From JARICQ01 sp964527205 (GTDB lineage: Bacteria; Bacillota; Clostridia; Tissierellales; Tissierellaceae): 64,000 nt of DNA. The DNA lies in assembly GCA_964527205.1 (NCBI GenBank), contig CAZGQG010000007.1, positions 8,010-72,009 of the forward strand. Reading direction: 5' to 3'. Of this stretch, positions 27,247-36,660 are shown piece after piece. A program made the translations under genes and the position numbers. The notes beneath the pieces were generated by a model. It saw nothing but the letters and a program-made list of their open reading frames with translations. It was not told where the DNA came from and ran no database searches. Numbering within the stretch: the stretch's first letter is position 1; every line of letters starts with the position of its first letter.

Positions 27247-28673
27247 GCTCCTAGCTCCTCCTTTGGAAGTCTAATTTTTACTGATGTTCCCTGTCCAAGT
27301 ATTGAGGCTATATCCATACTGCCTCCATGCATCTTAATTATTTCCTCACTTATTGATAGGCCTAGGCCAGTATTGGATTTACTGTTTTTCCCCTTGTAAA
27401 ATCTTTCCTTTACCTTGGGCAGCTCCTCCTCTGCTATACCTGCTCCTGTATCTATAACCTCTATAATAATGTCTTCTTCATCTGAAAAGGCTTTTAAGAC
27501 TACACTGCCTCCTTCTTCTGTGAATTTAAAGGCATTGTCCAGCAGATTTATTATTACTTGCTTTAATCTGTTTTCATCTGCGGAAATATATCCTAAATCC
27601 TCTTCTATATCTATTTGAAATTCCAGGCCATTTAGTCTGGCCCTAGGCTTGGATTGCTTGCCCATTAATCTTATTGTATCCTCTATAAGAAAAAGTTTCC
27701 TATCTAAGGTCAATTGTTCTGATACAAATTTTGAAAAGTCCAGTAATTCCTCAACCATAAGGCCTAGCCTGTCCCCTTCTTTTTCAATTATATCCAAACC
27801 ATCTCTTATTATTTCATTGTCTCCTATATCCTCTGATTTCAAAGTAATGGCCCAGCCCTTGATAGATGTAAGGGGGGTCCTAAGCTCATGGGATATGGAA
27901 GAAATAAATTCGTTTTTTAATTCTTCCTTCTTTATTAGCTCCTCAGCCATATAATTCAGTGTATTTGCCAATTGTCCAATCTCATCTTCTAATTCTATAT
28001 CACTTCTGATATGTAATTCCCCATCTGCCATCTTTCTAGCGGTTTCTGTTACCTTCTTTAGGGGTATTATAAGTGAATTTGCCATTATTACACTTACCAG
28101 TCCAGAAACAACAATAACTGCAAGTCCTAGTACTATTATTAATAGGGATACCCTATTTATAATCCTATTGGTTTCCTCCATGGATGTAACAAATCTAATA
28201 ATTCCTACTATCTCATCCCTATCTTTTACAGGAGCTGAGTATGCCATTACAGGCTTTGTATCATAATCTACCCTTCCTATCCACCTGGCACTGTCTCCCC
28301 CCATGGCAGATTGTATATCTGAGGGTAGGGTCTCCTTATTTAATCCTGCTCCCAAAGAGTCCATGAGAAGCTGGCCCTGGCTTGTAAAAATCTGAACCTG
28401 GGCATTGGTATGCTTCCAAAAAACATCAGAGTCATCTAGGATGATCTCTTCTATGGATTTTGAAGAGTAGTATCTTGAATAGTATTCTAGGGACAATTTA
28501 ATATCATTTTTTAATATATCTTCTAAATTCCTGTGATAGTAATCCCTGGTACTACTTAGGGCTACAATCTCTAGTATAAGCACAGTAATTATAATTATCA
28601 TCATAAAGCTTATAACCAAACGGGTCTTTATGCTTTTTTTCATTGATCTATTGGTTAATCTTCCTTTTTCCAC
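27243..28673 (-). CDS. Two-component sensor histidine kinase
   Basis: A 476-residue kinase. It has membrane helix 1 (about 15-35), an extracytoplasmic sensor domain (about 36-170), membrane helix 2 (about 175-200) and HAMP (to about 250). HisKA has the phospho-acceptor His in SISHELRTPLTS near 260, and HATPase has NLLDNAFKFT, DTGAGI and GLGLSI. It starts with GTG, with AGGA five bases before and 19 bases of overlap with the response regulator; an ATG at 28643 has a poorer ribosome site. It pairs with the regulator encoded just upstream. Confidence 0.92.
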   Translation of the reverse strand: MEKGRLTNRSMKKSIKTRLVISFMMIIIITVLILEIVALSSTRDYYHRNLEDILKNDIKLSLEYYSRYYSSKSIEEIILDDSDVFWKHTNAQVQIFTSQGQLLMDSLGAGLNKETLPSDIQSAMGGDSARWIGRVDYDTKPVMAYSAPVKDRDEIVGIIRFVTSMEETNRIINRVSLLIIVLGLAVIVVSGLVSVIMANSLIIPLKKVTETARKMADGELHIRSDIELEDEIGQLANTLNYMAEELIKKEELKNEFISSISHELRTPLTSIKGWAITLKSEDIGDNEIIRDGLDIIEKEGDRLGLMVEELLDFSKFVSEQLTLDRKLFLIEDTIRLMGKQSKPRARLNGLEFQIDIEEDLGYISADENRLKQVIINLLDNAFKFTEEGGSVVLKAFSDEEDIIIEVIDTGAGIAEEELPKVKERFYKGKNSKSNTGLGLSISEEIIKMHGGSMDIASILGQGTSVKIRLPKEELGA

Positions 28674-29341
28674 CTATATCCTACACCCCAAACTGTCTCA
28701 ATATATACAGGCTCACTTGGATCTTTTTCTATCTTAGACCTAAGCCTTCTCATATTGACATCAACTATTTTTGAATCTCCCATGAAATCATAACCCCATA
28801 CTAAATTCAATATCTCATCTCTTTTAAAAGCCTTGCCTGGATTTTCCATAAATAGCTTGGCTATTGAATATTCTGTAGGTGTAAGTTCTATTTCTTCTCC
28901 CTCTTTAAAGAACTTTCTTGAATAGGTGTTGATTTTGAAAGGCTTAAAGTCTATTTCAGAATCATCTCCAACCTCTGAATCCATTCTACGGGATAGGGAT
29001 TTTACCCTTAAAACCAATTCCTTAGGGTTGAAGGGCTTGGTCATATAGTCATCTGTACCATTTTCCAAACCTAGTATCTTATCTATATCCTGGCTCTTGG
29101 CTGTTAGCATTATTATTCCTATCTTAGGAAATTCATCTCTAAGTACCTTGCAAACCTGGTAGCCATCTATGCCAGGAAGCATTAAATCAAGGACTACTAT
29201 ATCTATATCTTCTTTTCTAGCGATTTCTATACCTTCTTCTCCAGTTTCTGCTTCAAAAACAGTAAAACCGCTTTTTTCTAAATTTATTTTTACAAACTTT
29301 CTAATAGATGCTTCATCTTCTACTATAAGAATCTTATTCAT
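28655..29341 (-). CDS. OmpR/PhoB-family response regulator
   Basis: A 228-residue regulator with a receiver domain (acidic ED at 8-9, phospho-acceptor Asp 52 in LDLMLPG, Lys in TKPFNP) and a C-terminal winged helix (ELTPTEYSIAKLF, DVNMRRLRSKIE, WGVGYRWK). It is first in an operon with the histidine kinase, a lipoprotein and a small membrane protein. Three TTGTAA direct repeats in 11-bp phase just upstream of its promoter suggest autoregulation or control by a PhoP/WalR-like regulator. Confidence 0.92.
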   Translation of the reverse strand: MNKILIVEDEASIRKFVKINLEKSGFTVFEAETGEEGIEIARKEDIDIVVLDLMLPGIDGYQVCKVLRDEFPKIGIIMLTAKSQDIDKILGLENGTDDYMTKPFNPKELVLRVKSLSRRMDSEVGDDSEIDFKPFKINTYSRKFFKEGEEIELTPTEYSIAKLFMENPGKAFKRDEILNLVWGYDFMGDSKIVDVNMRRLRSKIEKDPSEPVYIETVWGVGYRWKKED

Positions 29342-29387
29342 TATATATCACATCCTAGTTTTTTAAATAGTTTTGTCTTTATACCTT

Positions 29388-29393
29388 ATTTTA
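29388..29393 (-). promoter_or_regulatory. Candidate -10 of the two-component operon
   Basis: TAAAAT on the minus strand, with a poor -35 and direct repeats immediately upstream. This is the pattern of an activator-dependent promoter. Confidence 0.4.
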
Positions 29394-29420
29394 GCATAGT
29401 TTATAATAATTATCTATGAG

Positions 29421-29459
29421 TTACAAAACTATTAATTCTTCTTTACAATTAGCTTACAA
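29421..29459 (-). promoter_or_regulatory. 11-bp-phased TTGTAA direct repeats (PhoP/WalR-like operator)
   Basis: TTGTAA on the minus strand occurs at 29421-29426, 29443-29448 and 29454-29459, spaced 22 and 11 bases. A degenerate unit (AATTAA) sits at the vacant position 29432-29437. This fits direct-repeat boxes of OmpR-family regulators (WalR TGTWAH-N5-TGTWAH; PhoP boxes with 11-bp repeat). Confidence 0.6.
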
Positions 29460-29462
29460 TAG

Positions 29463-29488
29463 AAAAAGAATAGACCAAGTCTATTCTT
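29463..29488 (-). terminator. Terminator after the ABC exporter at 29497-31224
   Basis: The stem AAGAATAGAC / GTCTATTCTT (29466-29475 / 29479-29488) has a 3-base loop and is followed by T on the minus strand. It lies just past the exporter stop codon. Confidence 0.85.
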
Positions 29489-29496
29489 TTCTTCTT

Positions 29497-31224
29497 TTAT
29501 TCTACTAGGCCTTTAAATTGTGACTCATATAATTCTGCATATAGACCACCCTGTTCTAATAGATCCTTATGCCTTCCTCTTTCCTCTACTCCATCTGCTG
29601 TAAGAACTATTATCTCGTCAGCATTTTTAATAGTTGAAAGTCTGTGGGCAATTACTAGGGATGTTCTGTTAGTAGATAATTTTTCAAGTGAAGCCTGTAT
29701 AAGGATTTCAGTTTGATTATCTAGGGCAGAAGTAGCCTCATCTAGTATTAGTATAGGTGGATTCTTTAAGAATAATCTAGCTATGGATATTCTCTGCTTT
29801 TGACCTCCTGAAAGTCTTACACCCTTTTCTCCCACATAGGTGTCATAGCCATTAGGAAGGGTCAAGATAAAGTCATGTATGCTTGCATTTTTTGCAGCTT
29901 CTATTACTTCTTCATCACTGGCATCTATATCTCCGTAAAGAATATTTTCCTTAATAGTTCCAGTAAATAGGAATACATCCTGTTGTACTAGACCAATATT
30001 CTTTCTTAAATTGTCTATTTTTATATCTCTTATATCTACACCGTCTAGAAGGATAGCTCCCTCTTCTATTTCATAGAACCTAGGGATTAGATGACAAAGA
30101 GTAGTCTTACCTGCTCCTGATGGTCCTACTAGGGCTACTGTACGGCCTGGGTCTATGGTAATATTTAAATTTCTTAGAACTGTTCCCTCATCATTATTAT
30201 AAGAGAAGGATACATCCTTAAATTCTATCTTACCTCTTACATCTGTCATTTCTACTGCATCTACTGCATCTTCTATATCTGTCTTTATGTCCATTACTTC
30301 TGCAAATCTCTCAAAGCCTGTCATTCCATCTTGGAATTGCTGGGCAAAGTTAGTAAGTCTTCTAATTGGCTGCATAAAGAAGTTTACATATAGGGTAAAG
30401 GAAAACAAGTCTCCTAAATCTATCATTTCAAGATATACAAAGTAACCTCCAATGCTTATTACCATTAGGTTTAATATATTGGACATGATACCCATACCTG
30501 CTGCAAATTCAGCCATTACCTTGTAGGCACCTTTTCTTGCCGTACTAAATTCCTGGTTACCTTCATTGAATTTAGCTATTTCATACTCTTCATTGGTAAA
30601 GCTCTTTGCAACCCTGGCTCCTGATATACTGTTTTCTAATTGTGAGTTTACATTGGCTATTTTCTTTCTTACTTCCCTAAAGGAATTAGACATTTTCTTT
30701 CTCTTTAAGATAACAAAGCCTATCATCACTGGAATAAAGGCAAATATTATCAAGGTCAATCTCCATTCTATCCTAATAAGGATAACGAAGGATCCTACAA
30801 GCATTACCATGGATATGAAAAGATCCTCTGGGCCGTGATGGGCTAGCTCTGCTATATCCCTTAAATCATTTACTATTCTAGACATTATATGTCCTGTCTT
30901 AGTATTGTCATAGTAAGAGAAAGGTAGGGTCTGTAGATGAGTAAATACATCTCTTCTCATATCGTGTTCCATCCTAACTCCTAAAACATGGCCCCAATAT
31001 GATACTATGTAAAAACTTACAAATCTAAAGAAAAATAAGACTACCATTATGAGAGTCCATTTTACCAACAGGTCCATTCTTCCTTCTGGTATAATATTGT
31101 TTATCATATTCCTAGTAAATAAGGGAAATATAAGATCTGCTATAGATATTAGTAGTGCAAAAAACATATCTATAAAGAATAATTTCTTATGAGGTTTATA
31201 ATATGATATAAATCTTTTTACCAA
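29497..31224 (-). CDS. ABC exporter half-transporter (MsbA/multidrug type)
   Basis: A 575-residue exporter half with six membrane helices (about 12-310) and an ATPase domain. Walker A is GPSGAGKTTL near 366, the signature LSGGQKQR near 472, Walker B LILDEATSALD near 495, and the switch His AHRLST. All catalytic residues are present, so a homodimer is likely. It starts with TTG 8 bases after AAGGAG. A good promoter lies upstream. Substrate unknown; lipid or drug export is likely. Confidence 0.9.
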   Translation of the reverse strand: MVKRFISYYKPHKKLFFIDMFFALLISIADLIFPLFTRNMINNIIPEGRMDLLVKWTLIMVVLFFFRFVSFYIVSYWGHVLGVRMEHDMRRDVFTHLQTLPFSYYDNTKTGHIMSRIVNDLRDIAELAHHGPEDLFISMVMLVGSFVILIRIEWRLTLIIFAFIPVMIGFVILKRKKMSNSFREVRKKIANVNSQLENSISGARVAKSFTNEEYEIAKFNEGNQEFSTARKGAYKVMAEFAAGMGIMSNILNLMVISIGGYFVYLEMIDLGDLFSFTLYVNFFMQPIRRLTNFAQQFQDGMTGFERFAEVMDIKTDIEDAVDAVEMTDVRGKIEFKDVSFSYNNDEGTVLRNLNITIDPGRTVALVGPSGAGKTTLCHLIPRFYEIEEGAILLDGVDIRDIKIDNLRKNIGLVQQDVFLFTGTIKENILYGDIDASDEEVIEAAKNASIHDFILTLPNGYDTYVGEKGVRLSGGQKQRISIARLFLKNPPILILDEATSALDNQTEILIQASLEKLSTNRTSLVIAHRLSTIKNADEIIVLTADGVEERGRHKDLLEQGGLYAELYESQFKGLVE

Positions 31225-31267
31225 GTAATCAGCTCCTTAATTTTTATTATATTTCGTGTCCCAAAAC

Positions 31268-31296
31268 ATTATATAACACTTTTGATTTTATTTCAA
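31268..31296 (-). promoter_or_regulatory. Sigma-A promoter of the ABC exporter
   Basis: TTGAAA (31291-31296) and TATAAT (31268-31273) on the minus strand are separated by 17 bases, a near-consensus promoter. It overlaps the divergent promoter of the MFS gene. Confidence 0.65.
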
Positions 31297-31310
31297 TTAT
31301 AATATACTAT
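31282..31310 (+). promoter_or_regulatory. Sigma-A promoter of the MFS transporter
   Basis: TTGATT (31282-31287) and TACTAT (31305-31310) are 17 bases apart. Its -35 overlaps the spacer of the divergent promoter, so both cannot be occupied at once. Confidence 0.5.
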
Positions 31311-31351
31311 ATAAGATATGATAATTTCAAATACATACATAGGAGGTAGAG

Positions 31352-32494
31352 ATGAAAAGCTTTAGAATGTTTATGGTTTGTATTTTAATACAGTTTATAG
31401 TGGCCAGTGAGATGGCCATCATGGGACCCTTGGCTCCCTTTTTAGCCAGCTATTTTAGCATTGACCAAGGTATGGTTATGCTCCTTAATCTAGGTTATTC
31501 AGCAGTTGGATTTCTAGTTCCCTACTTGGGGATCTTTGCAGATAAGAGGGGAAAGAAGCTTAGCTTGTCCATATCCCTAGGGCTTTTCATCCTTGGCTCC
31601 CTAATAGGAAGCGTTGTAAAGTCTGCCCTTATCTTTGGCTTTGCAAGGATTTTTATAGGCTTTGCCTATTTCTCCATATCTGCTAATAATTTATCCTATC
31701 TTTCAGAATTTATATCCTATAAAAATAGGGGTAAGGCCTCTGGACTTCTTAGGGTTTCCTTTAGTGTGGCAATTTTAATAAGCCCAGTGCTTGCTACCTT
31801 TTTAATTAGCAAATTTAATAGTCTGGCTGCTATCTACCTGCCCCTGGCTATAGTTGCTGCTTTGTCTATACTTGCCCTTAAGGGTCTACCTGAGACTTCC
31901 ATAAATCCAGACATTGGATTAAACAAGGGAGAGTTCCTAGATATATTTAAAAATAAAGATGCTAGGAAGATACTTATTACAGTCTTTCTTCTACTATCAG
32001 CACCTACACTTTTCTTAAACTATCTAGGGATTTACCTATCAAATAATTTCAGTATTTCCCAAGTAGATATAGGACTTATCTATACTATAATTGGCCTAGG
32101 TACCATAACTGGTACAGGCTTTGCAGGAGTATTTTCAGATAGGATAGGAAAATACAGGTTATCTAAGATACTCTTTGTAATCCTATTATTTTCAGCTCTC
32201 CCTTTAATTTTTTTAAATTCTATAATTCCAATAATCCTACTCTCCACCCTCTTTGCCTTTGGACTTGATGGTGGTTGGACTTCCTACCAGGCTTTAGCCT
32301 CTGAGGTCCTACCTGAAAAAAGAGGAACTTTTATGAGTTTAATTTACACTATGAATGCAATGACCATAACTTTTTATAGTCTTTTTGCTCCTCTCTTATA
32401 CAAGTTTGGTGGTTTTAAGTTTATTATTGCCATAGCAAGTGCCTTAGTCATCATTGCACTTTTTATAATATTTCGCCTGGATATAGAGGATTAA
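31352..32494 (+). CDS. Major facilitator superfamily transporter
   Basis: A 380-residue membrane protein with about twelve hydrophobic helices. It carries the MFS loop motif FADKRGKKLSL near residue 65 and a second copy, GVFSDRIGKYRLSK, near 260. AGGAGG precedes the ATG. Substrate unknown; general drug or sugar efflux families share these motifs. It diverges from the ABC exporter and is convergent with the hydrolase gene, 3 bases apart. Confidence 0.85.
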   Translation: MKSFRMFMVCILIQFIVASEMAIMGPLAPFLASYFSIDQGMVMLLNLGYSAVGFLVPYLGIFADKRGKKLSLSISLGLFILGSLIGSVVKSALIFGFARIFIGFAYFSISANNLSYLSEFISYKNRGKASGLLRVSFSVAILISPVLATFLISKFNSLAAIYLPLAIVAALSILALKGLPETSINPDIGLNKGEFLDIFKNKDARKILITVFLLLSAPTLFLNYLGIYLSNNFSISQVDIGLIYTIIGLGTITGTGFAGVFSDRIGKYRLSKILFVILLFSALPLIFLNSIIPIILLSTLFAFGLDGGWTSYQALASEVLPEKRGTFMSLIYTMNAMTITFYSLFAPLLYKFGGFKFIIAIASALVIIALFIIFRLDIED

Positions 32495-32497
32495 TCC

Positions 32498-33316
32498 CTA
32501 TATCCTTTTATTTAGCCAAGATACCATATCCATGATTACCTGGTCCTTGGTCCTTTCATTTAGTATCTCATGATAAAGCCCCTGGTATATTATTAAATCC
32601 TTGTCCTTGGAAGCTATAGTCCTGTATAGGTCTTCTGATATTTCCTTGGGAACAATCTTATCCTCTTCTCCATGGGTTATTAGGCAGGGATAAGTATATT
32701 TAGATTTATTGTCCTGGGCATAGGCTATGGCCTCAATGGTAAATTCCTTATAGAAATTAAAGCTAGCCTCTCTTAATACTAGAGGGTCTTCCTTATAGGC
32801 CTGGACTACAGCAGGGTCAGAACATATATCATCTGATACAGGATTTTCCATCATCTTCTTAGGAAGGATCTTTGCAGCTAATTTTACAGCTGTTCTTTTT
32901 ATGCCCTGGGCTGCAGGTAGTTCTCCTACCCCTGCTCCTGAAAAGATCTGTCCCTTTAGGGTATCCGGATTTTCTATTCCATATATTAGAGTAACCATGC
33001 CTCCCATACTATGGCCTAGCATAAAGATTTCCTTGTCCTCCTTGGATTTAATCAAAGCTACCATTTCCTTACAATCATCTATAAATTCCCTATAGGAATC
33101 TATGTGGCCCTTTTCCATTCCACTCTTGCCATGACCTCTTAGATCGTATCTGTAGACTGTGTAGCCATTTTCATTTAACTTCTCCCTTAGGTAATCATAC
33201 CTGCCTATGTGTTCTGCAAAGCCGTGGTTAATAAGTACTACTGCCTTTGGATCTTCTACCCTATCCACCTTATAATGGATCTCATTTCCCGCCTTAGCCT
33301 TTAAATATTCTCCCAT
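32498..33316 (-). CDS. Alpha/beta hydrolase, monoacylglycerol lipase/lysophospholipase type
   Basis: About 272 residues of serine hydrolase. The oxyanion motif is INHGFAEH near 38, the nucleophile elbow GHSMGG near 104, the catalytic Asp is in HGEEDKIVP, and the His in YHEILNE. The ATG at 33316 has AAAGGAGG 8 bases upstream; a TTG at 33340 is part of that region and unlikely. It overlaps the end of addA by 16 bases, so is translated with the addBA genes. Confidence 0.85.
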   Translation of the reverse strand: MGEYLKAKAGNEIHYKVDRVEDPKAVVLINHGFAEHIGRYDYLREKLNENGYTVYRYDLRGHGKSGMEKGHIDSYREFIDDCKEMVALIKSKEDKEIFMLGHSMGGMVTLIYGIENPDTLKGQIFSGAGVGELPAAQGIKRTAVKLAAKILPKKMMENPVSDDICSDPAVVQAYKEDPLVLREASFNFYKEFTIEAIAYAQDNKSKYTYPCLITHGEEDKIVPKEISEDLYRTIASKDKDLIIYQGLYHEILNERTKDQVIMDMVSWLNKRI

Positions 33317-36300
33317 TCCATTTCCTCCTTTAGATTGCAAAGATTTATATACTTACAAAATTTATTACAAGTCTCAGATTTTTCATATCCATCTATAGAG
33401 TGATTTTTTCTTGTAAAATCTACAAAGGATTCTATCTCCCCTATATTATCCTCTAGTTCCTCTTTACTAATTCCTATATCCACCATCTCTCCATTTTCCA
33501 GAAAAAGTATGCTGGCATTTTTTATTGGAAGCTTTAATATCTTCGCAGCCACATAGGCATAGAGCTGTAATTGTGGCCTATAGTTTTCTACAAGCTTTTT
33601 CTTATTGATCAAGCGATTGGTCTTTAAGTCCACAATGCTTATCTGACCCTTATCTATAGTTAACTCATCTATATAACCACTAATATAGGCTCCATTCAGT
33701 TGGAGGAAAAAAGGTTTTTCATAATGTATCTGGTCTAAATCCTCCTGGTAGTAGTCTATGTAATTGTCAATATAGCCTTCTATGGAAGAGTATAGCTCAT
33801 CACTATAGACTAGGCCTTTTTTATGGAAGACTCTTTTTGCCAGCTCCCTTTTATCAGTGTCATCCCTATAAAGTTCACATATCTCATGGATTATTGTTCC
33901 CTTTAGGGCTGGGTCTAAGAGCTCTTCACTTCTCTCTAAGGCCTGAGGATCATCATGGTCTTCATATCTATCTTTTTCTTCTTTACTAGCTTCTATATGG
34001 CTTTCTAGCTGGGATATATTAATCCTATTCTCTAGAAAATACTTTCTCCTGCATTCCTTAAAGACCATATATTGGCTTACACTTATCCGTTTTTTAAAGC
34101 CCTTATTATAGGCTCTATCTATATTTATAAGAGGAAAGTGCTTGTCCATGTCCCCTCCCCTATATTCAGCCCTTATTAGTTCTTCTTCTATTAATTTTAC
34201 TGGCTCAGCCCTATTAGGCTCTAGGGTGATTTCTTCTATTTCCCTATACTGGGTCTGTCCTAGGACACTGCCTATCATCTTTTTAAAGCCTGAATTGTTG
34301 CCTTGATTGCCAATTATTAGCATCTTCTCTGCCCTGGTCATGGCTACATAGAGAACTCTTTTCATTTCCCCATCTGTCTTTTCCCTTCTCCTAGTTTTTA
34401 TATTGTCATAGGCCTGGTTGGAATCTTTAATATTAATGGCAAGGCCCTCTTCAGAATCAAAAAACATCTTATTGGAATCATAGACTCCCCTGGAAGACAT
34501 TTCTGGAAGAATTACCACTGGAAATTCCAGGCCCTTGGACTTGTGTATGGTTAGTATTTTTACAGCATCTGTATTTTCTCCTTCAATCTCTCCCTGGCTT
34601 TCATTTCTTCCCCTAATCTCCTCTATATATTCTAGGAAGTCACTTAAATTACCCCTATGGTCTATTTCATAGGCCCTTGCCAGGTCTTCAAACTTGCTTA
34701 TATTTGCAAAGATCTGCCTGCCATTTTCCTTAAGGAGATTTGTTTGTTTGAAATCTGTACTGTCTATTAGTTTTTCTATGATTTCACTTACTCCATATAT
34801 GTCTTTCTCCAGGGTAAATCTCTGGTAGAAATCCCTGGCTAGCTTTAATTTAGCCTTCTCTTCCCCATCCCCAAGATCTTCATCTATTAATTTCTTTATT
34901 CTAAGATGGATATCTTCCTCTTTATTTTTAAATAAATCGTAAATGCTATTGTCATTTAAGCCTATGAAGTTTGATCTTAGAAAGCCTATAGTAGCTAGAT
35001 GATCCTCCCTATTATCTATGGATTTTAAAGCATTTATTATATCTAAGACTTCCTGCTCTTGGAAAAAGCCTTGGCTGCCAATATTATAAAAGGGAACCCC
35101 GTATTTTCTTAGGGCATTTTCATAGATATGGTTTCTAGTACGGGCCCTAAAGAGCATGGCAAAGTCTTTGTAGCTATAGTCCCCACTATCTACAAGTTCA
35201 ATTATCCTCTTGGCTATTTGTTCCCCCTCATAGTGCTTGCCATAAAGGCCTGGAGTCATATCTTCTGGGATTTCTAAATTTTCATTTTCTATAATCTCAA
35301 TATCTAAGTCTCTCTTGGACTCCTTATGGGCCCTTAGGGCTCCATAGCCCCCTCCCATAAGCTCTGAAAATATGGTATTTACAAAGCCAAGAACTGTATC
35401 CACTGTCCTGTAGTTCTTATCCATACTAAGGGTGAGTCCATCTTTAGAGGCTTCTATGTCCTCTACTACCTGGTAAAATACATCTAGATCTGCTCCCCTA
35501 AATCCGTATATGGATTGTTTAGGGTCCCCTACTATAAAGAGATTATTCCTATCAAGATCTTTATCTATGGAACATATCCTGTAAAATATTTGCTTTTGCA
35601 GCATGTTGGTGTCTTGAAACTCATCAATCATAATATAGCTATATTTTCTTTGATACTTGCTTCTTATCCCTTCATCTTCAAGTAAATCCCTTGTTTTAAT
35701 TTGAAGGTCCTCATAGTCCAGTCCTCCAAAGCTATCCTTCTTCCTAGTATAGAGCCTATCCACTTTTTCTAAAACCCTTAAAAGGGATTTATAATAGGGG
35801 ATATTTTCTACTTCCAAGGATATGAGTATATCTCCTGTAAGGATTTCCAGTTGGTCTATAGTTTCCTGTTCCTTTTTATTTGCTCCTATATTGGTCTTTA
35901 TAAGGGAGATTAACCTGGCTAAATCTTCAGCTTCTCCACCTTCTAGGAAAAGTTTGCATTCTTCATCTCCTAGGACCTTGGATATCTTGCTTGATTTGCT
36001 GCCCTTTTCTATTAGATAATTAGTAAGACTTCTAGCTTTTCCTATCCACTTGTCATCTAGGGGCTGGATCCCTTCTAGGCGCTTTAGGCTTAGCTCTCCC
36101 ACTTCCTTCATATCTAGGCCCATACTTCTTATTTCATTGTATATGGATTCCATATCCTCTATAAGTCTATGGCTCCTGTCTATATTTATCTTTTTAAATA
36201 GTTCATAAAGATCCCTATCCTCTTCTAATTCTAGGTCCAGTACTTCTAATATAGAGTCTTTTAGCATTTTCCCAGCTTCATACTCTTCTATGACTTCAAA

Positions 36301-36660
36301 GATAGGATCCAGTCCTGCTCGAATGGAGTTTTCCTTTAAGATATTCATGCAAAAACTATGGATTGTAGATATATTGGCCTTTTCTATATCCCTATAGTAT
36401 CTTCTCCATTCTCCACCCTGGGGAAATTTATTTCTTATTTCCCTTCTTATTCTCTCTATCATCTCTCCACTAGCTTTTTTGGTAAAGGTAATTGCCACTA
36501 TGGATTCTACTTCCCGCCCCTTAGGCAAATCCCCATTTTCTAGTATGTGGACAAATCTCTCTGTAAGGACCTTGGTCTTTCCTGTACCTGCTCCTGCTAT
36601 TAGAGAGAGGTTTTTATCTATATTTTTTATGGCTATTTCCTGTTCTGGATTGCTCTTCAT
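33301..36660 (-). CDS. addA: AddA-like helicase-nuclease subunit (RecBCD-type end processing)
   Basis: A 1119-residue UvrD-superfamily 1A helicase with a C-terminal PDDEXK nuclease. Walker A is GAGTGKTKVL near 23, motif II is IDEFQDTN, motif III GDPKQSIYGFRGAD, and motif VI VAMTRAEK. The nuclease shows IIHEICELY, the GYIDELTI/IVDLKTNR catalytic pair and QLQLYAY. A Cys in FKECRRKYFLE plus a C-terminal C-x3-C-x5-C (TCNKFCKYINLC) resembles an iron-sulfur staple, which is usual in AddB but not classic AddA. It overlaps addB by one base (TAATG). With AddB it resects double-strand breaks. Confidence 0.88.
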   Translation of the reverse strand: MKSNPEQEIAIKNIDKNLSLIAGAGTGKTKVLTERFVHILENGDLPKGREVESIVAITFTKKASGEMIERIRREIRNKFPQGGEWRRYYRDIEKANISTIHSFCMNILKENSIRAGLDPIFEVIEEYEAGKMLKDSILEVLDLELEEDRDLYELFKKINIDRSHRLIEDMESIYNEIRSMGLDMKEVGELSLKRLEGIQPLDDKWIGKARSLTNYLIEKGSKSSKISKVLGDEECKLFLEGGEAEDLARLISLIKTNIGANKKEQETIDQLEILTGDILISLEVENIPYYKSLLRVLEKVDRLYTRKKDSFGGLDYEDLQIKTRDLLEDEGIRSKYQRKYSYIMIDEFQDTNMLQKQIFYRICSIDKDLDRNNLFIVGDPKQSIYGFRGADLDVFYQVVEDIEASKDGLTLSMDKNYRTVDTVLGFVNTIFSELMGGGYGALRAHKESKRDLDIEIIENENLEIPEDMTPGLYGKHYEGEQIAKRIIELVDSGDYSYKDFAMLFRARTRNHIYENALRKYGVPFYNIGSQGFFQEQEVLDIINALKSIDNREDHLATIGFLRSNFIGLNDNSIYDLFKNKEEDIHLRIKKLIDEDLGDGEEKAKLKLARDFYQRFTLEKDIYGVSEIIEKLIDSTDFKQTNLLKENGRQIFANISKFEDLARAYEIDHRGNLSDFLEYIEEIRGRNESQGEIEGENTDAVKILTIHKSKGLEFPVVILPEMSSRGVYDSNKMFFDSEEGLAINIKDSNQAYDNIKTRRREKTDGEMKRVLYVAMTRAEKMLIIGNQGNNSGFKKMIGSVLGQTQYREIEEITLEPNRAEPVKLIEEELIRAEYRGGDMDKHFPLINIDRAYNKGFKKRISVSQYMVFKECRRKYFLENRINISQLESHIEASKEEKDRYEDHDDPQALERSEELLDPALKGTIIHEICELYRDDTDKRELAKRVFHKKGLVYSDELYSSIEGYIDNYIDYYQEDLDQIHYEKPFFLQLNGAYISGYIDELTIDKGQISIVDLKTNRLINKKKLVENYRPQLQLYAYVAAKILKLPIKNASILFLENGEMVDIGISKEELEDNIGEIESFVDFTRKNHSIDGYEKSETCNKFCKYINLCNLKEEMEWENI

